A stretch of 57,645 nt of DNA from Pararcticibacter amylolyticus (GTDB taxonomy: Bacteria; Bacteroidota; Bacteroidia; Sphingobacteriales; Sphingobacteriaceae): positions 76,042-133,686 of the forward strand of contig NZ_QEAS01000016.1 of NCBI RefSeq assembly GCF_003130405.1, in the 5' to 3' direction. A program made the translations under genes and the position numbers. The notes under the pieces are model-generated. The model was not told the DNA's origin and did no database searches. It worked only from the letters and a program-made list of their open reading frames with translations. Of the stretch, positions 10,696 through 17,771 are shown piece by piece. Position 1 is the first letter of the stretch. Every line of letters begins with the position of its first letter.

Positions 10696-12621
10696 TCACC
10701 CGAATACCACAGGAATTTTCAGATTCACAACAGTACCTCCGCCCTTTGCATCCCCTGCTACCTGTATGCCCGCTTTTCGTCCCAGTAACTGCATCCGCTC
10801 ACGGCTGATGATTCCCGACAATGAGCGGTGAGAAGACCTGCTATCCTCCGTTTCCGTTTTACCGCTGTCTGCTATAGAGACATTCAGAATATCCCCTTCT
10901 ATTTGTAACCGGATCTCAATATTGCCTTCACCCGTATGGAGATCAATCCCGTGGAGAATAGCATTCTCTACGTAGGGCTGTATCAGCATCGGCGGTAACA
11001 TGACGGCACTCAGGTCCTGTTCTTCTGGTTGCACAATCTGGTACGTAAAAGCATCCTCACAGCGCATCTGCTGCAGGCTCAGGTAATTGTCGAGCGTCTC
11101 AATCTCTTCAGTGAGCGGAACGAGGTCTTCACGACTAAGCTCCAGGCTGCTCCGCAACAGGCGGCTGAAACGGTTCAGATATTTGATCGCAGCGTCCTTC
11201 TTGTCGAGCCGGACAAAACTCTGTACCGCGGCGAGCGTATTGAAGATGAAATGGGGCTCCATCTGGGTCCGCAATAACTTCTGCTGTAACAGCAATTTTT
11301 CCTTTTCCTGCCCTAGGCGCCGCTGACGAAAACTATGAAACAGGAACAGCAATGTCATGCCCAGCAATACAACACCTAGTATTGACACAACAAGCCATAA
11401 ACGGTTCTGCTGCAACTGCAGCTTATTGATCTGAATATTTTCGTTCAATGCACGGATAGACCTGTCTTTTGCCTGCAGCTGATACAGGGCGTTCATCTCG
11501 GCAATTGCCTGCGCATTTTGGGTTTGGTAAATATCTTCCTGAAGATCAGCAACGCGTTTCAGTGCATTGATCGCTTCGCCATTCTTTCCCTGTAACTGAT
11601 AGAGTGCAGCAAGGGTTTTGTAAAAAATCACCTCGTTATCAGCAAATATCGCTCCCGGGTGCTTCTTCTGAAGCCTGTTTGCTTCGGCGACATGCTTCGC
11701 TGCTGGTGCAGCCAGCCGAAGGCCGGTGTAAATCAGCGCAACGTTACAATAGTCAACAAACAGGTTGTTAATGAAAATGGAAGTTTCTTTGCTATTATAA
11801 AGCTGTTCATCCGCCTGCAGCTTTAACAACTGGTAATGCAGCAAAGAATCCTTCTTTCCTGCTGATTCAAAATACAATATCTTGGTTTCATACAGGTAGC
11901 TTGCGTTGTAAGCTTCGGGGTTCCTGGCATGGAGCGCTTCCAGCTTCCGTAGATAAGGCAGATAACTGTTAGCAGGTTTATGCCTTTTATTCAGCGTTTG
12001 AATCAGCTGCACCAACACACGCTGCTTCACAATATGTCCTTCCGGAACAGAATCAGACAGCGGCAACGTGGCACGGTTCATTTTTTCAGCAAGATCATAT
12101 TGAAAGGCGTCCAGGTTGCTCTGTGCTGCCGACAGTAGAATGGCTGATCTTGCCTCGGCAGACAATCCGACAGTAGAATCAGACATTACAATAGCCGCCG
12201 CTTTGTTATAATAATAAGCAGCTTCTTTCTCCTTCGCTTCCAGATTACGGATGTTACCTATTCCATTGTACACAAGAGCCTTCATCTTAAGGTTACCGGC
12301 TGTCGGCTCTATCAGTTCAAGTGCCTGCCCCACAAAAATACCGGCAGAATCCAGTCCCTGCATCCCGTATATGCGCGCCAGATGATATTTGACCTTCGTA
12401 GCAAGTACGGTGTCCCTTTTCACGTAGGGGTTTTTATCAAACCGCTTTCCGGCCCTCAGCAGCGAATCAAAATTCGAAGGCCCTGCCTTCATGCTCACCA
12501 GAGCTTCTATCTGTCTGGCAAGAGTATCCGGTCCTCCGCCAGAGACATGGCGTTCCTGTTTACATGCAAAAAACGCCGAAAAGGCACACAGGAAGAGAAT
12601 AATTCGGAATGCTTGTTTCAT
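10696..12621 (-). CDS. TPR-containing LytS-type sensor histidine kinase
   Basis: A 641-residue kinase. It has a lipoprotein-like signal (Cys at residue 20, 'SAFFAC'), a long helical repeat region at about 70-390 with TPR features, one membrane helix at about 408-430, a short coiled coil, then the LytS-type His_kinase domain with the phospho-acceptor in 'QMEPHFIFNTLAAVQ' (His457) and an ATPase domain with 'QPYVENAILHGI' as N-box. Such kinases in Bacteroidota pair with LytTR regulators. Its start overlaps the stop of the LytTR gene by 4 nt (ATGA), so the two are translationally coupled. The ECF sigma gene begins about 80 nt downstream on the same strand but has its own promoter. The signal sensed is unknown. 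Confidence 0.92.
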   Translation of the reverse strand: MKQAFRIILFLCAFSAFFACKQERHVSGGGPDTLARQIEALVSMKAGPSNFDSLLRAGKRFDKNPYVKRDTVLATKVKYHLARIYGMQGLDSAGIFVGQALELIEPTAGNLKMKALVYNGIGNIRNLEAKEKEAAYYYNKAAAIVMSDSTVGLSAEARSAILLSAAQSNLDAFQYDLAEKMNRATLPLSDSVPEGHIVKQRVLVQLIQTLNKRHKPANSYLPYLRKLEALHARNPEAYNASYLYETKILYFESAGKKDSLLHYQLLKLQADEQLYNSKETSIFINNLFVDYCNVALIYTGLRLAAPAAKHVAEANRLQKKHPGAIFADNEVIFYKTLAALYQLQGKNGEAINALKRVADLQEDIYQTQNAQAIAEMNALYQLQAKDRSIRALNENIQINKLQLQQNRLWLVVSILGVVLLGMTLLFLFHSFRQRRLGQEKEKLLLQQKLLRTQMEPHFIFNTLAAVQSFVRLDKKDAAIKYLNRFSRLLRSSLELSREDLVPLTEEIETLDNYLSLQQMRCEDAFTYQIVQPEEQDLSAVMLPPMLIQPYVENAILHGIDLHTGEGNIEIRLQIEGDILNVSIADSGKTETEDSRSSHRSLSGIISRERMQLLGRKAGIQVAGDAKGGGTVVNLKIPVVFG

Positions 12622-13361
12622 TTCTCTGATAAAAGTTGGGCTAATATGCTGCTTTTCCGGCGGATGGAAATAGGGATCTCTTCACTATTTGTAAGTACGA
12701 TGTATTCAGAACGGTTCACGCCTGTTACATACTGCCTGTTCACCAGGTAAGACTGGTGAGTACGCAGGAAATAAGGTGCAGGCAATAAGTCTTCATAATA
12801 TTTCAGGGGTTTGGAGATGAGTTCCTTTGTACCGTTATTGAGGAAGAAAAAAGTGTAAGGGCCATCTCCTTTACAATATATAATATCCTTTACGGGGACA
12901 ATCCGCATATTATTAAGGGAGTTCAGTACAATATTTTCGGGCAGCTCGCCGGCTTCGATTGATTCCTGCGTCAGCGATAATTGCTGCATCCATTGCGGAT
13001 TGTTCTCACGCCTGCGACGGAAACGCTCAAGCGCTTCCGTCAGTTCGGTCTGGTCAATAGGCTTCAGCAGATAGTCCAGTGCCCCATATTTAATTGCCTG
13101 TATTGCAAAATGATTGTACGCCGTTATAAAGATGATATTCTGCGGGATGGGGTCGAGCTTTTTTAACAGGTCGAACGCTGTTCCGTCCCGAAGTTGTATA
13201 TCCAGCAGGATCACTTCAGGGCGTTTCTCTTCTATCAACTTTTGAGCTGCACGTACACTGTCCGCCCACCCGGAAAGAATAGTGTCCGCCTCCTGTTCTA
13301 TGAGATAGCTGATTTCTTTCCGTACCGCTGGTTCGTCTTCTATAATGGCAATGGTGATCAT
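12618..13361 (-). CDS. LytTR-family response regulator
   Basis: A 247-residue regulator. The receiver domain has the acidic pocket 'IIEDE', phospho-acceptor Asp54 in 'VILLDIQL', and the conserved Lys in 'DYLLKPID'. The C-terminal LytTR DNA-binding domain covers about 140-247 ('YILRTHQSYLVN'-like segment near 'FLRTHQSYLVNRQYV'). It is the first gene of a pair with the TPR kinase at 10696, sharing an ATGA overlap. The target genes are not evident; neighbouring genes with two-component control of the envelope are possible. The upstream gap to 13683 holds a hairpin that may be part of its leader. Confidence 0.94.
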   Translation of the reverse strand: MITIAIIEDEPAVRKEISYLIEQEADTILSGWADSVRAAQKLIEEKRPEVILLDIQLRDGTAFDLLKKLDPIPQNIIFITAYNHFAIQAIKYGALDYLLKPIDQTELTEALERFRRRRENNPQWMQQLSLTQESIEAGELPENIVLNSLNNMRIVPVKDIIYCKGDGPYTFFFLNNGTKELISKPLKYYEDLLPAPYFLRTHQSYLVNRQYVTGVNRSEYIVLTNSEEIPISIRRKSSILAQLLSEK

Positions 13362-13450
13362 TTATCAGATGCTTTTAACTGCGCAAAAAAAATATAATTC
13401 CTGGTTTCTTCCCCCTGTTCATTACGATTCGCTTAGCCTTTTTACAAAGC

Positions 13451-13488
13451 GACAGGGAGCGGTGTAGCCTCCAATAGTCGCTCCTGTC
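13451..13488. other. Stem-loop in the 13362-13682 divergent intergenic region
   Basis: The 321-nt gap between the LytTR gene and the secreted-protein gene holds one clear structure: GACAGGGAGCG pairs with CGCTCCTGTC with one bulged G, closing a 17-nt loop, and TGCTTTTTC follows on the plus strand. That looks like a terminator, yet no plus-strand gene lies upstream. It could end a short RNA or fold in the leader of the LytTR mRNA. The rest of the gap shows no gene. Confidence 0.4.
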
Positions 13489-13682
13489 TGCTTTTTCAGT
13501 CATAATTTACCCTGTTGCTTGTTTAAACACACTTCTTTCTGACCAGTGCCCCACGAATTGTAAATGACGGATCGGCGAATCATAAATGCTTTACCTGCTT
13601 ACCTGCCACGGGTATTTAGTTTGTATTTCAATTAACGCATGCGGCAAGCGTATGTAATGGTTTAACAAAAATTTAAAAGTAA

Positions 13683-14039
13683 ATGAAAAAGTTATTCATG
13701 AGTGTGGTAGCAGTTGCAATTATGTCATCTGCCGCCCTTGCAAACCCCGGAGCAAAAGTAATCGAAAACAAAGCTTCTGAAACGACAACAGTAAAAAATG
13801 TTGCAGCCGGCCAGTACAATCTTAGAGTGACCGAAGAGGTTGAAAAAGACGCACAAAGTAAAAAGGTGACACGCTGCAAGTTGACGATGAACCTCGTAAA
13901 CTCCTCAGGCCAGGTTGTTGATACGCACGTTTTGTACTGGAACTGTTACGGAGAAAACGATATGTTCTACGAAACCTGCAGTGATTTCTTTAGAGCGACT
14001 ATCAAAAGATACCAGGACTATTACGGAAACCCTCATTAA
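13683..14039 (+). CDS. Small secreted protein, family not recognised
   Basis: A 118-residue protein with a clean signal peptide (cleavage near 'ALANP', residue 21). The mature part of about 97 residues is rich in charged residues and Thr, contains three Cys ('RCKL', 'WNCYG', 'ETCSDFF') and two long beta-like segments ('LTMNLVNSSGQVVDTHVLYW'), which suggests a small folded periplasmic or secreted domain. I do not recognise the family. It is followed by a hairpin and then by the GLPGLI gene 57 nt later, so it may be its own unit. The start ATG is preceded by an A-rich stretch, the usual Bacteroidota leader. Confidence 0.8.
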   Translation: MKKLFMSVVAVAIMSSAALANPGAKVIENKASETTTVKNVAAGQYNLRVTEEVEKDAQSKKVTRCKLTMNLVNSSGQVVDTHVLYWNCYGENDMFYETCSDFFRATIKRYQDYYGNPH

Positions 14040-14059
14040 TTCAAAAAATGAAGATTATC

Positions 14060-14083
14060 AAAGTGAACCATCCGGTTCACTTT
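14060..14083 (+). terminator. Terminator-like hairpin after the small secreted protein
   Basis: A perfect 10-bp inverted repeat: AAAGTGAACC, 4-nt loop ATCC, GGTTCACTTT. It lies 20 nt past the stop of the 118-residue protein and 13 nt before the GLPGLI start. The T-run is short, so termination may be partial. Confidence 0.6.
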
Positions 14084-14096
14084 GACACCTGTGAAT

Positions 14097-14888
14097 ATGA
14101 TGAACAAGCAACTACTATTTTGTTTATTACTCTGCTCTGCCTGGAATGCCCGGGCACAGAAATTACATGCAGTGTATGACTACATTCCTTCGTCTGCTGC
14201 AACATTCAGGGAACATGTCTATTTCGAAAATGGAACCAGGATTGCCGTCCGTGATTCTGTTCCTGTAAAAGCCGATGCGGGAAAAGAGAGCCAGGCAAAT
14301 GACGAAATATCTTCAAACTTTACAATGGTAATGGATAATGGCAAAAACTACCGGAATATTGTCATACAAAAAAATGATAAAAAAAGCCTGGTTGAAACGC
14401 GCTCTCTGAAGGGGAATAATTATCTGGTGACTGACCAATTTCCCGGCCTGGTGTGGAACACGAATTACAGTGAAAAGGACAGCATCGGCAAGTTCGTCTG
14501 CCGTAAGGCGACAGCTGAATATCGCGGAACCACCTTAATTGCTTATTATACCGATGAAATTCCGGTACCTGCCGGACCTTACAAATTCGGAGGCCTGCCC
14601 GGCCTGATCGTGATGTTGTATAACGAAAGTGCGAACCCGAACTATTGGCTGCTGCAGGAGTTAACTTATCCCTATAATGGTAACATTCCCGTAAACGAAA
14701 AATACATATACTCCCTGCCAAAATTATCATTAGAAGAATATGTCAGGAAAGATGAAGCTCAGACAGAGCAGCAGATGCGCATCATGCAAAGTAAAATGCC
14801 GGTAATCGATGGAGTAACCGTCGAAAGGCATAAAGTGCGGGGTGCGGTAGAACAGGTATATGAATGGGAAGCAGGAAAGGGAAAATGA
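14097..14888 (+). CDS. GLPGLI family protein
   Basis: A 263-residue exported protein with a signal peptide ending near 'WNARAQ' (residue 21). The family-naming motif is present exactly, 'FGGLPGLIVMLYN' at about 164-176. Family function is not established; members are found in Bacteroidota beside outer-membrane proteins with carboxypeptidase-like domains, as here. The frame opens at a TTG (14082), but the ATG pair at 14097/14100 fits the signal peptide better. The stop codon overlaps the ATG of the next gene (ATGA at 14885-14888), so the two are translationally coupled and probably work together at the cell envelope. Confidence 0.92.
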   Translation: MMNKQLLFCLLLCSAWNARAQKLHAVYDYIPSSAATFREHVYFENGTRIAVRDSVPVKADAGKESQANDEISSNFTMVMDNGKNYRNIVIQKNDKKSLVETRSLKGNNYLVTDQFPGLVWNTNYSEKDSIGKFVCRKATAEYRGTTLIAYYTDEIPVPAGPYKFGGLPGLIVMLYNESANPNYWLLQELTYPYNGNIPVNEKYIYSLPKLSLEEYVRKDEAQTEQQMRIMQSKMPVIDGVTVERHKVRGAVEQVYEWEAGKGK

Positions 14889-17563
14889 ACAATGCTCCGG
14901 CGCCGTTCTGGCTGTTACTTTTCAGCCTGTGGCTGATTATTTTTCCCGCACATGCTCAGGTATTAATCAGTGGCGAAGTTACTTCCGGCGGCAAGCCTGC
15001 CGGAGGGGTGCGGGTAGATCTGCGCAAACCCGGTGCCTCCGGTTTCCTCGGGTACACATTTACAAGCCAGGAAGGGAAATACCAGCTGCGTACAGACCAA
15101 AGCGGGAACCTGACCCTGCATTTTCGCGCACTGGGTTATGATCCGCTTGTTAAAGAAATCGTAATAGCACAGAAAGACACCGTGGTAAACGCACAACTTA
15201 TACCAGGCGGCGTGGAGCAGCTTCAGGAGGTGGTGATCAACGCGAGGCGCCCTTACAGGCTTCGGAAAGATACTATTGAACTGGATGTTAAATCATTTCT
15301 GCGGGGCGACGAGCGCACCGTGGAAGATCTTCTCAAAAAGATCCCCGGATTAAACGTGGGCACCGATGGCAGCATCAAAATCGGAGAGAAAGAGGTAGAG
15401 AAAGTAATGGTTGAAGGAGATGACTTTTTCGAAAAAGGTTACCGGCTGCTCACACAGAACATGTCTGTACGGCCTTTGGATAAAGTCCAGGTCCTGCAGC
15501 GGTATTCAAACAATAAGCATCTGAAGGGAATCGAAAATTCGGATAAGGTGGCTTTAAACCTGCAACTTAAAGAAGACAGTAAAAGCCAGTGGCTGGGGTC
15601 GCTCTCCGCCTCCGGATCAGTAACCGAACCGCTGTTTTACCACGGCAGCATCAACCTGATGAATTTCGGAAAAAGGAGTAAATATTACCTGCTGGGCACT
15701 GCCAATAATAATGGCGTGGACGCGGTGAGCAGTATCAACAACTTGCTCTATTCCGGGCAAGCCGATGAACCCGGGCAGATCGGCATAGGGGTAATGACGC
15801 CGACACTGATCGACTATACTCCCCAGTTGCCTGGGTTTGATTATAAAAGAACTAATTTCAACCGCGACCGGCTGTTATCCATCAATACCATCCATAATCC
15901 GTCTAAAAACTTAAAAATAAAATGGCTGGGATTCGTCAACCCGACAAAAAAATCGTTCTACCGGAACACGGTCCAGGAATATAACATCCAGGATATACAG
16001 TTTACCAATACCGAACTTTATGAATTCCATAAGAAAATAGATAATTACTTTTCCAGGCTTGAGTTGCAGTATGATATCAATGCCAGATCCACCTTCACCT
16101 ACACCGGGAACCTGGGTTCGCTTGGCAGGCATGATACAGGAGACCTGTTCTTCAACGGATCAGGTACTGCCGAACTAACCAAAACACAGGGCTATCTCAC
16201 CAATCACAGTCTGACGCACACCCTTAAACTCTCTCCAAGAGAAGCCATAGTGAGCTCTGCACGCTGGATCATGCAGAAATCGCCGCTTGATTATAGTATA
16301 GATGACTATTATTACGAAGACCTGTTCCAGACCGGGGGAATTTCCAATGTAAACCAGCATGCTGAAAATAATCTGCAGTACATAGGCGTTACATCACACT
16401 ATGTGAGGAAGCAGAAAGGCGGCGATTTTATGGAGCTGGCATTCACAAATGAATACAAGGACCAGGAACTGATGACTGATTTTGTGCTGCTGGCAGATGA
16501 TGGCACCGGGATCCGGCCCGAAGGATTTTCAAACCAGCTCAGCCTCATCACCAATTACACCAGGATGATGGCCAAATACACAGTGAAGCGCAGTAAATGG
16601 GAATGGACACCGCTCCTGAATGCGGGATTTGTTCACAGTGGCTTACGCACTTCCGGCCCTACGCAACGAAGGGATAACTGGCTGATTTCTCCGGGCCTGT
16701 CTACAAAATGGATAGTATACCCCAAGGGGAAGTTAGAGGCGCAGCTTTCCTTCAACCAAATGAATACACAACTGATGGAAGTGGTTCCCAACTATTTTAA
16801 TACCGGTCTCCGCAACTTTGTAAAGGGTTTGGACAATATGGCCACATTGAGCTCCTCGGAAGGCACCCTGACCTACTCTCATGGTAATATGCTGGATAAG
16901 TTTTTTGCCAGTTTATCACTTGGCTACCGAACTATGTTTGATTATATCAGTAACCAGAGTATTGTAAGCCCAAACTACAATCTGACAGAACTGGTGCTGC
17001 TGAAAGATAAAAAAACTCAGTTCTATAATGCACAGTTCAACTATTATGTAACGCCGTTGAGCGGAAATTTCAAGCTGGATGCAGGGGCCGAGTTCTCTGA
17101 TTATGAAACGGCCATCGCAGGTGTGGGAAACCGGGAAATACACTCGGTGTCGCATAATTATGGACTTTCGTTCAAAAGTGTATGGAGATCCAAACTAAAT
17201 ATCTATACAGGGTCCAACCTGCAGTTTACATCTTTTCGCAGTGAAAGCACTTCGCGATTAAAGAACACCTATAGTTACTTTAATATTTTCTTCAAGGCCA
17301 GTTCAGATATACAGGCGAGCCTGAAAAATGAAGCCTACCGGTTTGGCGACTTCCTTTCCCAAGCACCCAAAACGTATTATTTTTCTGATTTTTCATTTTC
17401 ATATGATGTGAAAAAGATCAAAACAAGATTCGACATCTCGGCCAAAAACCTATTCAACAACCGCTATTTCAGGAATGCAGTGATCACAGATACCTATCGT
17501 GCTGTCACAGAGTACCGGCTGTTACCAAGGTATATTTCAATTGGACTTGACCATAGCTTTTAG
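14885..17563 (+). CDS. Outer-membrane beta-barrel protein with carboxypeptidase-like domain (GLPGLI partner)
   Basis: An 892-residue outer-membrane protein. Signal peptide ends at 'PAHAQ' (about residue 25), a CarboxypepD_reg-like domain follows at about 27-105 ('ISGEVTSGGKPAGGVRVDLR'), then a plug-like segment ('VEDLLKKIPGLNVGTDGSI', 'VMVEGDDFFEKGY') and a long barrel ending in Phe. This is the OMP_b-brl_3 type rather than a classical siderophore receptor: no typical siderophore plug motifs. The ATG at 14885 overlaps the GLPGLI stop; a longer frame from 14864 is less likely because it would place a basic tail before the signal peptide. It may be TonB-dependent. The substrate is unknown. Confidence 0.9.
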   Translation: MNNAPAPFWLLLFSLWLIIFPAHAQVLISGEVTSGGKPAGGVRVDLRKPGASGFLGYTFTSQEGKYQLRTDQSGNLTLHFRALGYDPLVKEIVIAQKDTVVNAQLIPGGVEQLQEVVINARRPYRLRKDTIELDVKSFLRGDERTVEDLLKKIPGLNVGTDGSIKIGEKEVEKVMVEGDDFFEKGYRLLTQNMSVRPLDKVQVLQRYSNNKHLKGIENSDKVALNLQLKEDSKSQWLGSLSASGSVTEPLFYHGSINLMNFGKRSKYYLLGTANNNGVDAVSSINNLLYSGQADEPGQIGIGVMTPTLIDYTPQLPGFDYKRTNFNRDRLLSINTIHNPSKNLKIKWLGFVNPTKKSFYRNTVQEYNIQDIQFTNTELYEFHKKIDNYFSRLELQYDINARSTFTYTGNLGSLGRHDTGDLFFNGSGTAELTKTQGYLTNHSLTHTLKLSPREAIVSSARWIMQKSPLDYSIDDYYYEDLFQTGGISNVNQHAENNLQYIGVTSHYVRKQKGGDFMELAFTNEYKDQELMTDFVLLADDGTGIRPEGFSNQLSLITNYTRMMAKYTVKRSKWEWTPLLNAGFVHSGLRTSGPTQRRDNWLISPGLSTKWIVYPKGKLEAQLSFNQMNTQLMEVVPNYFNTGLRNFVKGLDNMATLSSSEGTLTYSHGNMLDKFFASLSLGYRTMFDYISNQSIVSPNYNLTELVLLKDKKTQFYNAQFNYYVTPLSGNFKLDAGAEFSDYETAIAGVGNREIHSVSHNYGLSFKSVWRSKLNIYTGSNLQFTSFRSESTSRLKNTYSYFNIFFKASSDIQASLKNEAYRFGDFLSQAPKTYYFSDFSFSYDVKKIKTRFDISAKNLFNNRYFRNAVITDTYRAVTEYRLLPRYISIGLDHSF

Positions 17564-17629
17564 GCAGAAACGCGGAATAAACCTTATCCTGATTATCCAT
17601 CAGATATACCTACACGTAAATCACGCATA

Positions 17630-17664
17630 TTGTTTGGATTTAATCTAAATAAATATTTATTTTG
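17630..17664 (+). promoter_or_regulatory. Promoter and Fur-like operator of the second siderophore receptor
   Basis: TTTG (17633-17636), 20 nt, TTATTTTG (17657-17664, one mismatch to TAnnTTTG). A 23-nt palindrome-like site (17630-17652) covers the upstream box: arms TTGTTTGGATT and AATCTAAATAA around one base, 9 of 11 pairs matching. It matches the sites at 10633-10655 and 24627-24649. A repressor here would block polymerase binding. Predicted start point is near 17670, giving a leader of about 100 nt that includes the hairpin at 17694. Confidence 0.6.
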
Positions 17665-17693
17665 CCGCCATTATTACTGATAAAAACAAGAAA

Positions 17694-17725
17694 CCCGGTG
17701 CTTCGTCGCCAAACATCACACCGGG
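17694..17725 (+). promoter_or_regulatory. Conserved leader hairpin, copy B
   Basis: Stem CCCGGTG/CACCGGG, 18-nt loop with GTCGCCAAAC. It pairs with copy A at 8983-9014 (minus). Conservation continues downstream: AATGTTAA directly after the stem, then ATC. Here the ATG inside AATGTTAA opens only an 8-codon frame, so it is not the receptor start, which supports the start chosen for the other receptor. It lies within the predicted mRNA leader. Confidence 0.65.
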
Positions 17726-17771
17726 CCAATGTTAACAGATCCTTCAACCCATTAAACATTAAGACAATATT

